A stretch of DNA of 64,000 nt from the NCBI RefSeq assembly GCF_020859565.1, contig NZ_JAJHUO010000013.1:62001-126000 (forward strand), read 5' to 3'. Position numbers and translations under genes: made by a program. The notes under the pieces are model-generated. The model did no database searches. It was not told the origin of the DNA and saw nothing but the letters and a program-made list of their open reading frames with translations. Shown here piece by piece: positions 7,559 through 16,101 of this stretch (position 1 is the first letter of the stretch; every line of letters begins with the position of its first letter). The stretch is from Saccharothrix luteola. Lineage in GTDB: Bacteria > Actinomycetota > Actinomycetes > Mycobacteriales > Pseudonocardiaceae.

Positions 7559-9727
7559 TCAGTCCACGTCCAGCCGCCAGATGCTCCGGCCGTAGGTCGC
7601 GGCGGTCAGCGTGCGGTCCTGCTCGTGGTAGACGAGGTCGACCACCATCACGGTGGGCAGGTTGCCGGTCAGGTTCGCCCACCTGCCGCCGCCGTCCTCG
7701 GACACGAACACACCGACGTCGCAGCACACGTACACCCGGTTCGGGTGCGCGGCGGGGATCGCGATGGAGCTGAACGGCACGTCCGGCAGTCGCCCGCCGT
7801 CGACGTCGGTCCATGTGAGGCCGCCGTCATCGGAGCGGAACACGTGGTGGCCGCCGGTGTTGGCCACGGTCGCGAACACCACGTCCGCGTCGTCCGGGCG
7901 GCTCTCCAGGCGGGTGATCATCCGGGACGGCAGGAGCGTGCTCGCCAGGTTGCCGCTCCACGTGTCGCCGCCGTCGGTGCTGCGGTGGACGGCGCCGTTC
8001 TCGGTGCCGACGTAGATCCGGTCGCTGTCGCCCCGGGACACCTCGATGGCGCTGATCGGGCTGTCGTCGAACTCGGCTGACACCGGCTCCCAGTGGTCGC
8101 CGTCGTCCGTGGTCCGCCAGACGCGCCTCGACCCGCAGAACAGCGTGGTGGTCTCGTCGGGGTCCATCGCGACGAACACCATCCAGATCTTCTTGCGGGC
8201 CTCCTCCGACTCGGGCGGCGTGACCAGCTTGGCCCCGTCGGATCGGAACCGGGCGATGTTCATGTTCTGCCACGTGCTGAACAGGTGGTTGACGTTTCCC
8301 GGGTCGATGACGATCCAGCCGCCGTCGCCGCCGGTCAGCTCGAAGTAGCCGTCCGCCGTGCCGTCCCCGGTGACGAGCGTGCCGTTGTCCTGCGCGCCGC
8401 CGCCGATCACGTCGCCGTTGGTCTGCGCGACCGCCAGGTCGTAGAACATGTTGGTGGCCAGTCCGGTGCTGCGGTTGCGCCACGTCCGGCCGGCGTCCTC
8501 GCTGACGTCCATCCCGCCGTCGTTGAGCGCGTACACCAATCCGGGCTCGGATCGCGGCATGACCAGCCGGTGGTTGTCGGCGTGGGCGTAGTCCGGCTTG
8601 CCCCGGTCGGCGCGCCAGTCGGTGACCTTCGTCCACGTCCGCCCGCCATCGGCGGTGCGGTGGATGTCCACCCCGGCGCACAGCACCTGGTCCGGATCCT
8701 CGGGGTGCACGACGATCGTGTTGTTGTAGTTCATCTGGCGCTCGTCCGCGAAGTGCGGGCCGCCCACGGACTTCCAGGTGTCGCCGCCGTTGTCGCTGCG
8801 GAACGGGCCGACGACGCGGCTCGGCACGCCGGGCGCGCCCATCAGCGCGTAGAGGACGTCCGGCGCGGACGGCGCGATGGCGATCGAGGTGCGGATGAAC
8901 CGGTCGCCGGAGGGCAGACCGGCGGTGAGGTGCTGCCACGTGCCGCCGCCGTCGACGGACCGCCAGATCCCGGTGTGCACGCCCTGCGCGTCGATCGTCA
9001 CGTAGACGCGGCCGTCGCGCAGCTGCACGTCGTGACACCGGTAGGGCTGGCCGATGATCGGCACCCGCGCCCAGGTCAGGCCGCCGTCGGCCGAGGTGAA
9101 CAGGCCCGTGCCGCCGCCGTCGCTGTGCCGGACACCGCCGACGAACAGTCGCCGCGGGTTCGCCGGGTCGACCACCAGCGCCCCGATCCGGCGCGGCAGG
9201 CCGGTCGTGGCGGCAGGGGCCAGCAGGTGCCAGCTCGCGCCGCCGTCGGTCGACCGGAACAGCCCCACGCCCGGGTGTGAGTCGGCGGAGAGGTTCGCCT
9301 CGCCGGTGCCGCAGTAGAGGGTCCCCGCGGCGTCGATGGCGAGCGCCCCGATGTTGAGCGACTGCTCGTCGTGCCAGGTCGTCTCCCACGTCTCGCCACC
9401 GTCGTCGGACTGCCAGACGCCGCCGCCGGCGGCTCCGGCCCAGATCCGCCGCGCGTTGTCCGGGTGGACGACGGCGCACGTCATCCGCCCGCCGATGTTC
9501 GACGGCCCCACCGGGAGCCACCGCGCCTGCTCCGGCGCGGCGGGCACCTCGGCGGCGGCGCGGGCGCGTTCGGCGTTGAGCAGGTCGACGTCGCTCTCCC
9601 TCCACGGCCACGACTCGCGCGCCTGGAACCAGCGGGCGCGGATCTTGTGCGTGGTGTGCGCGGGAGCCGGGCGGTCGGCCGGGTCCGGTCGGTACGGGAC
9701 CTCGTGGGAGAGGTAGAGCTTGTCCAT
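7559..9727 (-). CDS. BNR/Asp-box beta-propeller protein (VPS10/exo-sialidase-like)
   Basis: A 722-residue protein made of repeated Asp-box motifs (S/T-x-D-x-G-x-T-W), for example SDDGGETW, STDGGASW, SADGGLTW, SVDGGGTW, TADGGRTW, SEDAGRTW, TTDDGDHW, STDGGDTW and SDDGGLTW. This is the signature of sialidase and sortilin-type beta-propellers, and the number of boxes suggests two linked propellers. No signal peptide is visible, so either it is cytoplasmic or export is non-classical. Catalytic sialidase residues are not evident, so an enzyme activity is not claimed. It precedes a TSUP permease on the opposite side of a 13-base gap, possibly co-transcribed after it. Confidence 0.75.
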   Translation of the reverse strand: MDKLYLSHEVPYRPDPADRPAPAHTTHKIRARWFQARESWPWRESDVDLLNAERARAAAEVPAAPEQARWLPVGPSNIGGRMTCAVVHPDNARRIWAGAAGGGVWQSDDGGETWETTWHDEQSLNIGALAIDAAGTLYCGTGEANLSADSHPGVGLFRSTDGGASWHLLAPAATTGLPRRIGALVVDPANPRRLFVGGVRHSDGGGTGLFTSADGGLTWARVPIIGQPYRCHDVQLRDGRVYVTIDAQGVHTGIWRSVDGGGTWQHLTAGLPSGDRFIRTSIAIAPSAPDVLYALMGAPGVPSRVVGPFRSDNGGDTWKSVGGPHFADERQMNYNNTIVVHPEDPDQVLCAGVDIHRTADGGRTWTKVTDWRADRGKPDYAHADNHRLVMPRSEPGLVYALNDGGMDVSEDAGRTWRNRSTGLATNMFYDLAVAQTNGDVIGGGAQDNGTLVTGDGTADGYFELTGGDGGWIVIDPGNVNHLFSTWQNMNIARFRSDGAKLVTPPESEEARKKIWMVFVAMDPDETTTLFCGSRRVWRTTDDGDHWEPVSAEFDDSPISAIEVSRGDSDRIYVGTENGAVHRSTDGGDTWSGNLASTLLPSRMITRLESRPDDADVVFATVANTGGHHVFRSDDGGLTWTDVDGGRLPDVPFSSIAIPAAHPNRVYVCCDVGVFVSEDGGGRWANLTGNLPTVMVVDLVYHEQDRTLTAATYGRSIWRLDVD

Positions 9728-9740
9728 GTGCTGCTCCCGC

Positions 9741-10457
9741 TTACAACCCGGTGATGAGCCGGGCGGTGTAGCCGACCATCACGGCCCAGAACAGCCACGT
9801 GTAGCCGGTTTCACCGATGGAGGTGTTGAGGCGTCGGCCCAGGTACGTGCCGCCGACCATGAGCGGGACGGCGGCGAGCGCGACCAGGTACCCGGTCGAC
9901 GGGATGAGGGACGCGCCGGTCCAGACGGCGGTCTTGGCGACGTCGCCGGCCAGCGAGACCAGCGTCAGCGCACCGACGAGGTGGGCGCGGTCCAGGCCCA
10001 GCCCGCGCACCGCCAGCCCCTTGAGCGGGCCGGACGTGCCGCTGAAGCCCGACGTGGCGCCGGAGCCGAACGCCAGCACGTGCGCGCCGACGCGGCGCAG
10101 CCCGGTCAGGTCGGCCCGTTCGGCGACGAACGACAGCACGAACGTGACGACCACGGCGATCGTCACGACCCGCTCGGGCGCGGCGGCGAAGAGCAGTGCC
10201 CCGAGGGTGGCGCCGATCGCGACCAGGAGTACGACGGTCAGCGCCTTCCGCCACGGGACGGTGTTGCGGTAGGCCCAGACCTTGACGACGTTGTTGCAGG
10301 CCAGCAGGAGGGCGGCCAGCGCCGTGCCGGTCTTCGTGCCCAGGCCCAGAGCGAGGGCGGGGACGAGGACCAGGCTGCCGCCGAACCCCGCGGAGGCCGA
10401 CACGGTGAACGCGACCGCGACCGTCACCAGTACGATCACCAGCAGCAGGGGATCCAC
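9741..10457 (-). CDS. TSUP (TauE/SafE) family membrane permease
   Basis: A 238-residue integral membrane protein with about seven to eight hydrophobic segments and the duplicated TSUP pattern. FTVSASAGFGGSLVLVPAL near the N-terminus is matched by AFGSGATSGFSGTSGPLKGLAV in the second half. Family members move small sulfur or organic anions such as sulfite or sulfoacetate; the substrate here is unknown. The GTG at 10457 was chosen because GGAGGCG sits at ribosome-binding distance; a TTG start 42 bases earlier is possible. Repeats upstream (10523-10571) suggest tight regulation. Confidence 0.8.
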   Translation of the reverse strand: MDPLLLVIVLVTVAVAFTVSASAGFGGSLVLVPALALGLGTKTGTALAALLLACNNVVKVWAYRNTVPWRKALTVVLLVAIGATLGALLFAAAPERVVTIAVVVTFVLSFVAERADLTGLRRVGAHVLAFGSGATSGFSGTSGPLKGLAVRGLGLDRAHLVGALTLVSLAGDVAKTAVWTGASLIPSTGYLVALAAVPLMVGGTYLGRRLNTSIGETGYTWLFWAVMVGYTARLITGL

Positions 10458-10828
10458 AGCCGCCTCCACACGGTCGGTTGACTGGTAATCGCCTGTCAAT
10501 GCGGCCGCGTCTCCGGACTGGCGGTAGTACTACCCATTCGGGTTACTCGAGGCACCCGTTCGGCTTACTCGCTGGGTCGGGGCCGCCACCGCTTCCACCG
10601 TGCGATCGGCTCGGCGCAGGCTTGTCCTCCCAGATCAGCGCCGCGTTCACCGAGGTCATCGCCTCGGACGCCTTTGCGGATCGTCGCCTGGAGTTCGACC
10701 GGATCTCGCAGCGGCGCAGGTAGCCCACCTGCCGGCGACTCACGCACGACGGCTGCGCGCCGCGCGGCTCCGGGGGGTTCAGGCGGAAGGCGGGTGGGTG
10801 CCGGTTATCGCCGGCACCCACCCGGTTC
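10458..10828. other. Intergenic region between TSUP gene and RCC1 gene
   Basis: No gene is supported here. It holds the palindrome and direct repeats described at 10523-10571. The part from 10572 to 10828 has only short open frames without start signals. Near 10793-10833 the sequence GTGGGTGCCGGTTATCGCCGGCACCCAC forms a strong hairpin downstream of the RCC1 gene stop and probably terminates its transcript. Confidence 0.5.
10523..10571. promoter_or_regulatory. Palindrome plus 22-base-period direct repeats upstream of the TSUP gene
   Basis: GGTAGTACTACC (10523-10534) is a perfect 12-base palindrome. It is followed by two 17-base direct repeats, CCCATTCGGGTTACTCG (10533-10549) and CCCGTTCGGCTTACTCG (10555-10571), which differ at two positions and start 22 bases apart, two helical turns. 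The layout suits a dimeric or cooperative regulator acting on the TSUP gene that starts at 10457. The regulator is not known. Confidence 0.5.
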
Positions 10829-13081
10829 TCACGGGTTCGGCACCAGCGCCTGCCCACCGTCGCCCAGCGCGGTGACGGTGCCGAGGTCCGGGCCCTGGAC
10901 GGGCCGCAGCGCGGGAATGCCGCTGGGCGGGGTGCCGAGGTCGCCGCTGGAGTTCGAACCCCACATCCAGAGCCGACCCGAGGCGTCGAGCACCTGCCCG
11001 CCGTAGATGTGGCTGACGACGTCGACCGCGCCGGTGATGCCGTCAACGCGCACCGGCACGTTCTTGACGCAGTCGAAGCAGTCGCTCCCGTCGCCGAGCG
11101 CGCCGGACGAGCCCCCGCCCCACGACCACACCGTGCCGTCGTTGCGCACGGCGTAGCCGTTGTAGCTGTCACCGTCGATCTCGACCACCCCGGTCAACCC
11201 GGAGACGCGCACCGGGACCCTGGAGAAGTCGCCGGTCGTGCCGTTGCCGAGGGCGCCTTCGTAGTTGTCGCCCCACGCCCACGCGGTGCCGTCCGCGGTG
11301 ACGGCGAACGCGGTCGCCCCATTCGCGGCGATCTTGACGACACCGGAGAGCCCGCTGACCCTGGTCGGCACGCTCGACGACGCGGAGGTGGACCCGGTGC
11401 CGAGCTGGCCCCGGTGGTTCCAACCCCAGGCCCAGACCGTGCCGTCGTTGCGCAACGCGTACCCGGTTTCCCAACCACCCGCGATGGCGGTGACACCCGT
11501 GAGCCCGGGGATCTGCCGGGGTTCCGCCGGGTGGGCGCCCACGCCGAGGCCCCGCGCGCCGGAGCCGTCGCTGCCCCAGGACCAGACGGTCCCGTCGCCC
11601 CGCAACGCGTAGTGGTTGCCGGCCGACGCGTCGGCGACCGCGACGGCCCCGGTGAGCCCGGCCACCCGCACCGGGATCGGGACGACGGCGGAGGAGTACC
11701 AGGCTTCACCGACGTGCGGGCCGTAGCCGCCCCAAACCCACACCGAGCCGTCGGCCAGCGCCGCCGTGTTCGACGCCAGCGACACCACGCCGGACAACCC
11801 GTGCAGCGGCTTCGGCAACGACGAGGACGTCGTCGTCCCGTTGCCGAGTCGCCCGTGGTTACCGCCCCACACGTAGGCGCAGTCGCGGACGCACGGCACG
11901 GGCGGCACCGAGAAGTACCCGGCCAGGTCCACGGCGACGTGGGTCTCACCCGCGTTGTTGTAGGTGTAGAAGCGCGACTCGTGGACGTCGTACTGGATCA
12001 CGACCACGGCGAGGTTCGCCGCCGTCTGGCCGCGCACCAGGTTCAGGTTGGACGTGGCCGGGCGATCGCGGTCGACCTGCCAGGCCGTGACGTGCGTGTC
12101 GGCCGTCGGCGCGATCCCGGTCATGTTGACCACGGCGCCGATGGCCTCCGCCGGCACCGCCGCGTCGGGCTTGACACCCCGGGACCGCTGCGGCCCGATG
12201 GGCGTGGAGTTCTGGTCGCCGTTCCCGGTGCCGTTGCGGGTGTCGAAGATCCGCCGCGGTGCGACCGGGGTGAACACCGCTCCGTACTCCGGCGTGTAGA
12301 ACCCCTGGATGTCGACGACCAGGTCGAGCTCACCGGCGTTGTTGTACAGGTTCACCAGCCGTCCGGCGCCCAGCGCGACGGTGGTGAGGTTCGGGTTGGT
12401 ACCGCCGATCGGCACGTTGACCGTCGAGGCGGTCGGCCGGGCGGTGCCCGCGGGCCACGCCGTGACGTACGTGTTCGCGGTGGCGCGGGCGGCCGTCACG
12501 TTGAGCACGACCGCGGTCGCCGAGGCGGGCACGGTCCGCGACAGGTCCAGCGTCGTCGTGCCCCCTGGCCCGACGTGCCCGCCGCGGTACTCGTCCATCT
12601 CACGGGACGCCCGCACCGGGATGAACTTCGACCCGCCCGAGGTCGCGTAGTACCCGGCCAGGTCGGCGATGACGTGCGTGCTGCCCGCGTTGTTGTACAG
12701 GTCGACCACGCGGTCCGCCCCGACCGCCACCGTCACCGAGTTCGCCCGCGTCTCGCCCGCCCGGAGGTTGAGGTTCGACACCACCGGCCGGGCCTGGCCG
12801 TGCGGCGAGACCGTGACGTAGGTGTTCGCGGTCGGTTCGGTGCCGGTCAGGTTGAACACCACCGCCGTGGCCGACGCAGGCACCCGCCCGGCGAGGTCGA
12901 GGGAGATCGTGCCCGCGGTCCCGATCGGCCCACCCCCCGAACGGGTGTCCAGCACCCGGGTCGGCGACAACGCCGTGTAAGTCGACCCTCCGGCGGCCTG
13001 TGCCTGCGCCACCGCGGGGAAACCGGCCGGAACGACCGCCACCAGGGCAACCGCCGACAGAACAGCGGTGAGGAACCGCAT
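10829..13081 (-). CDS. Secreted RCC1-repeat protein with three N-terminal beta repeats
   Basis: A 750-residue exported protein. The signal peptide covers about residues 1-28 (LTAVLSAVALVAVVPAGFPAVAQA). Residues about 30-400 hold three repeats of roughly 125 residues, each starting with P.R..DTR and containing PASATAVV.N.T and LYNNAG...V.DLAGYY. The C-terminal half is a beta-propeller of RCC1 repeats (YVWGGNHGRLGNG, VWSWGSDGSGARGLG, VWAWGWNHRGQLG, AWAWGDNYEGALGNG, VWSWGGGSSGALGDG, LWMWGSNSSGDLG). RCC1 propellers mediate protein or carbohydrate contacts. The role is probably at the cell surface. The ATG is preceded by AGGGGTG. It is transcribed away from the clavam cluster and probably not part of it. 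Confidence 0.8.
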   Translation of the reverse strand: MRFLTAVLSAVALVAVVPAGFPAVAQAQAAGGSTYTALSPTRVLDTRSGGGPIGTAGTISLDLAGRVPASATAVVFNLTGTEPTANTYVTVSPHGQARPVVSNLNLRAGETRANSVTVAVGADRVVDLYNNAGSTHVIADLAGYYATSGGSKFIPVRASREMDEYRGGHVGPGGTTTLDLSRTVPASATAVVLNVTAARATANTYVTAWPAGTARPTASTVNVPIGGTNPNLTTVALGAGRLVNLYNNAGELDLVVDIQGFYTPEYGAVFTPVAPRRIFDTRNGTGNGDQNSTPIGPQRSRGVKPDAAVPAEAIGAVVNMTGIAPTADTHVTAWQVDRDRPATSNLNLVRGQTAANLAVVVIQYDVHESRFYTYNNAGETHVAVDLAGYFSVPPVPCVRDCAYVWGGNHGRLGNGTTTSSSLPKPLHGLSGVVSLASNTAALADGSVWVWGGYGPHVGEAWYSSAVVPIPVRVAGLTGAVAVADASAGNHYALRGDGTVWSWGSDGSGARGLGVGAHPAEPRQIPGLTGVTAIAGGWETGYALRNDGTVWAWGWNHRGQLGTGSTSASSSVPTRVSGLSGVVKIAANGATAFAVTADGTAWAWGDNYEGALGNGTTGDFSRVPVRVSGLTGVVEIDGDSYNGYAVRNDGTVWSWGGGSSGALGDGSDCFDCVKNVPVRVDGITGAVDVVSHIYGGQVLDASGRLWMWGSNSSGDLGTPPSGIPALRPVQGPDLGTVTALGDGGQALVPNP

Positions 13082-13528
13082 CGAACACCCCTAAGATCAC
13101 GGATCCCCCGACCCGCGCGGGACGCTACAGCTCAAATCCCGACGGCACACCACCTTTCGGCGAATTCACGCGGGTGCAGGCGGGCCGCGCGGCGCAGCAG
13201 CCGCGGCTGACCACCGTCGGCCGGGTGTCCGTCGTCATGATCGCGCGTGCGGCGGCGGTGAAGCACACGCCGAATCCCGCACCAGGGCTCGACCGCCGCG
13301 GCACCCCGCTGAGCGCCGGCGCACCTCGACCGCGTTCGCGAGCCCTTGGGCGTCGGTGGTCACGTTGGCGTTGAGGGCGAGCGCGACCACGCCCCGCGCC
13401 ACGTGGTCGCGCGCGGTCTCCCGGCTCATCACCACGCCGGGCCCGGTGAACCGCGACCGGGTGAACACCGCGCCGGCCACCGCACGCCTCGGACACGGTG
13501 ATCGTCAGGTCGTGCCGGTCATCGTCGA
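13082..13528. other. Gap beside the clavam cluster with possible decayed gene on the minus strand
   Basis: No intact gene. On the - strand two frames in succession give protein-like text: HTDSARVIDDDRHDLTITVSEA (about 13490-13555, partly inside the 3' end of pah) and then FTRSRFTGPGVVMSRETARDHVARGVV (13390-13470). This is consistent with a degenerate or frameshifted gene. I do not recognise a family. The rest, nearer 13082-13170, would hold the RCC1 promoter. Confidence 0.3.
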
Positions 13529-14557
13529 TCACCCGCGCGCTGTCGGTGTGCACCCCGGACCCCCGCCGGAACGTGCTGTACCACCGACGCCGTCCCTCGA
13601 CAACGCGCCCGTCCGCCGCCGCGCGCGCAGGTACTGGTACACCAGCTCCGCGCCGACCTCCGCGGCGAGCAGCGCGGTGATGCCCGACGGGTCGTACGGC
13701 GGGCAGACCTCCATCACGTCGAACGCCACCGGGTCGAGGTCGCCGATCGCGGCGAGCAGGCCCAGCAGCTCGCGCGACGACAACCCGCCCGGCGCGGGCG
13801 TCCCGGTGCCCGGCGCGAACGCCGGGTCGACCACGTCGACGTCGACCGACACGTACAGCGGCCGGGTTCCGACGACCCGCCGGATCCGGTCCACCAGCCG
13901 TTCGACGGCGGCCGTGCCCGCGCAGTCCCGCGCCGGCACGACGGTCACCCCGAGGCCACGCGGGTAGTCGAGCGAGTCCGGGCTCGGGTTGTGCCCGCGG
14001 ATCCCGATCTGGATCATGCCGAGCGGGTCGATCAGCCCTTCGTCCAGGCCCCACCGGAAGGGCGTGCCGTGGTGGTGCAGCCCGCCGTAGACCGGGGGGA
14101 ACGTATCGCTGTGCGCGTCGAGGTGCAGCACGGCCAGCGGCCCGTGCCGCGCGTGGGCGGCCCGCATGCCCGGCAGGGACATCGAGTGGTCGCCGCCCAG
14201 CAGCAGGAACGCGTCGTTGTCGCGGGCCAGGCCGGTCAGCGCGGCCGTGGCGGTCTCGATGGCCAGCTCCATCGAGAACGGGCTCAGGTCGATGTCGCCG
14301 GCGTCGACCACGTCCAGCACGTCGAAGACGTTCGGCCCTCGGTCGATGCCGGTGCCGTGGAGCAGGCACGACTCGTGCCGGATCGCCCGCGGCGCCAGCC
14401 GTGCGCCCGGCCGGTAGCTGGCGCCCCCGTCGTAGGGCGCGCCGACCACCACCAGGTCGCGCCCGCCGGGGTCGGGCACCAGCGGCAGCCGCATGAACGT
14501 GGCGATCTGCGCGTAGCGCGGCGAGCTGCCCGCCGAGATCCGCCGGCCGTCGGTCAC
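13529..14557 (-). CDS. pah: Proclavaminate amidinohydrolase (ureohydrolase family)
   Basis: A 342-residue ureohydrolase. The manganese ligand motifs are all present: GGDHSM, HLDAHSDT and SVDVDVVDPAF followed by the family signature PGTGTPAPGG. In the clavam pathway this enzyme removes urea from the guanidino side chain of (hydroxylated) deoxyguanidinoproclavaminate, between two reactions of clavaminate synthase. Agmatinase would have the same motifs; the assignment to PAH rests on its place directly after bls and ceaS, the same order as in clavulanate clusters. The GTG start overlaps the bls stop (GTGA). The last 30 residues (from about YLRARRR) are low-complexity and longer than usual, so the true end may have been altered by a frameshift. 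Confidence 0.85.
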   Translation of the reverse strand: MTDGRRISAGSSPRYAQIATFMRLPLVPDPGGRDLVVVGAPYDGGASYRPGARLAPRAIRHESCLLHGTGIDRGPNVFDVLDVVDAGDIDLSPFSMELAIETATAALTGLARDNDAFLLLGGDHSMSLPGMRAAHARHGPLAVLHLDAHSDTFPPVYGGLHHHGTPFRWGLDEGLIDPLGMIQIGIRGHNPSPDSLDYPRGLGVTVVPARDCAGTAAVERLVDRIRRVVGTRPLYVSVDVDVVDPAFAPGTGTPAPGGLSSRELLGLLAAIGDLDPVAFDVMEVCPPYDPSGITALLAAEVGAELVYQYLRARRRTGALSRDGVGGTARSGGGPGCTPTARG

Positions 14558-16095
14558 GACACCACCGCCTTCCACACCGGGGGGACCTGGGCCGGGATGA
14601 CCGGCGCGGCGCGCGTCGCGAGCACCGCGGCCAGCACGTCGTCGAACGAGACCGCGTCGGGGTGCTCGCCCGCGCCGACGACCCGGCGGTGGATCGCGGC
14701 CGTCATGGCGTTCTTGACCGCACCCACCTCGGACGTCCGCACGCCGTGCGCCAGCAGCAGCCGGGTCCAGGCGCCGGTCGTGCCCGAGCCCTCGTGCACG
14801 CCGAGCTTGGGCCGGCGCACGGTCGACTCGGGCAGCAGGTCGCGCACCGCCTCGCGCAGCACCCACTTGTCCCGCCCGTCGCGCCGCTTGAGGCCCGGTT
14901 CCAGCGCGGTGAGCAGGTCGAGCACGTCGCGGTCCCAGAACGGGTGCGTCGTCCACTGCCCGGCCAGGGTCGACAGCACCGGTGACAGCTCGTTGAGCCC
15001 GTCGAAGCCCGCCATGTCGGCGGCGATGACGTCGTCCAGCGACGCCAACTCCGCCGTGCCCCGGTGCATGCCGCCCAACGGGATGTCCGCCCCGTAGCCG
15101 GTGAGCAGCCGCCCGCCCGGCGGCAGCGCCCGGTACAGCACCACCAGCGGCAGCAGGTACTCGATCACCTCGGCGTCGACGATCTCGGCTGCGGCCACCG
15201 CCCACGGCAGCTGCCGGACCAGGTCCTCGGCACCGCACCGGAACTCCCGGTGGTCGCTGCCGACGTGCTCGGCGACCACGCGGGCGGCGGCGAACTCGTC
15301 ACCGGCGTCCGTGCCCAGCGACACGGTGGTCAGCCGGCCGCCGGCCCGGCTCGCCAACGCCGCCACGGAGCCGGAGTCGACACCGCCCGACAGCACTGCC
15401 GTGACCGGCCCCCGCACCCGCGTGCGGACCGCCGCGTCGAGCGCGTCGGCCACTCGTCGCACGGCCCGCGCGGGCGGCAGCGCGAGGCGGTGCAGCGGAG
15501 GCGTCCAGGTGCGCGTCCACTCCGCCGCGCCGATCGGTCCCGCCGGCCGCAGCGTCACCGCCGATCCGGCCCGCACCCGCAGCACGCCCGGGGTCCCGGG
15601 CACCGGCTCCGTGCCTGGGAGCGCGAGGTCGACGCCGCCGCCGGCCAACGCCTTGGCCTCCGTCGCCACGTGCACGGCGCCTTCCTCCCGGCGCACGTAG
15701 AGCGGGACGCTGCCGGCGTGGTCGGTCGCGATCACCACCGAGTCGGCCTCGACCACGACCGCGGCGAACCGGCCGTTGCACAACCGGAGCCCGGCGCGCC
15801 CGTACCTGAGCCAGATCTCCAGCAGGAGTTCGGCGTCGTCGGCGATCCCGCCGAGCGCGGCCGGCAGCCCGTCGCGGTGGTACAGCTCGCCGGCGAGCAG
15901 CGTGGTGACGCCGTCGGCCGTGCGCGGGACCGCGGGACCGGACCCGGCCAGCAGCCGGCCCGAGCACGTCCCGCCGGTGAACGGGACGGCCTCGCCGGCC
16001 GTGATCCGGCGCGGCGCCGGTCCCGGCTCACCCCGTGCGCCCACCCGGGCGTGGAACCCGAGCACGGGTGGGAGGGCGTTGTCGGTGGTGGGCAT
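14554..16095 (-). CDS. bls: Beta-lactam synthetase (asparagine synthetase-like)
   Basis: A 513-residue ATP/Mg-dependent enzyme that closes the monocyclic beta-lactam of deoxyguanidinoproclavaminate from N2-(2-carboxyethyl)arginine. The N-terminal half is a vestigial glutaminase domain without the Cys that must follow Met1 in glutamine-using asparagine synthetases. The C-terminal half has the pyrophosphate loop VLSGGVDSGS, the LLTGYGADIPLGG segment (Tyr of the catalytic dyad) and RPKLGVHEGSGTTG, which carries the Lys known to be essential in S. clavuligerus BLS. Length matches the family (about 510). It lies 6 bases after ceaS and overlaps pah, giving a ceaS-bls-pah operon. Confidence 0.93.
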   Translation of the reverse strand: MPTTDNALPPVLGFHARVGARGEPGPAPRRITAGEAVPFTGGTCSGRLLAGSGPAVPRTADGVTTLLAGELYHRDGLPAALGGIADDAELLLEIWLRYGRAGLRLCNGRFAAVVVEADSVVIATDHAGSVPLYVRREEGAVHVATEAKALAGGGVDLALPGTEPVPGTPGVLRVRAGSAVTLRPAGPIGAAEWTRTWTPPLHRLALPPARAVRRVADALDAAVRTRVRGPVTAVLSGGVDSGSVAALASRAGGRLTTVSLGTDAGDEFAAARVVAEHVGSDHREFRCGAEDLVRQLPWAVAAAEIVDAEVIEYLLPLVVLYRALPPGGRLLTGYGADIPLGGMHRGTAELASLDDVIAADMAGFDGLNELSPVLSTLAGQWTTHPFWDRDVLDLLTALEPGLKRRDGRDKWVLREAVRDLLPESTVRRPKLGVHEGSGTTGAWTRLLLAHGVRTSEVGAVKNAMTAAIHRRVVGAGEHPDAVSFDDVLAAVLATRAAPVIPAQVPPVWKAVVS

Positions 16096-16101
16096 GCCGG
16101 G

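Noticed and set aside
10494..10499. TTGACA as -35 box of the TSUP gene (minus strand)
   Set aside because: No matching -10 element is seen at 16-19 bases, so it is not reported as a promoter.
10478..10723. Small gene of about 80 codons on the + strand
   Set aside because: No ribosome-binding site, no protein-like composition, and it covers the repeat-rich promoter of the TSUP gene.
14554..16095. Asparagine synthetase (glutamine-hydrolysing)
   Set aside because: The protein lacks the Cys after Met1 needed for glutaminase activity, carries the RPKLGVHEG motif of beta-lactam synthetase, and sits between ceaS and pah.
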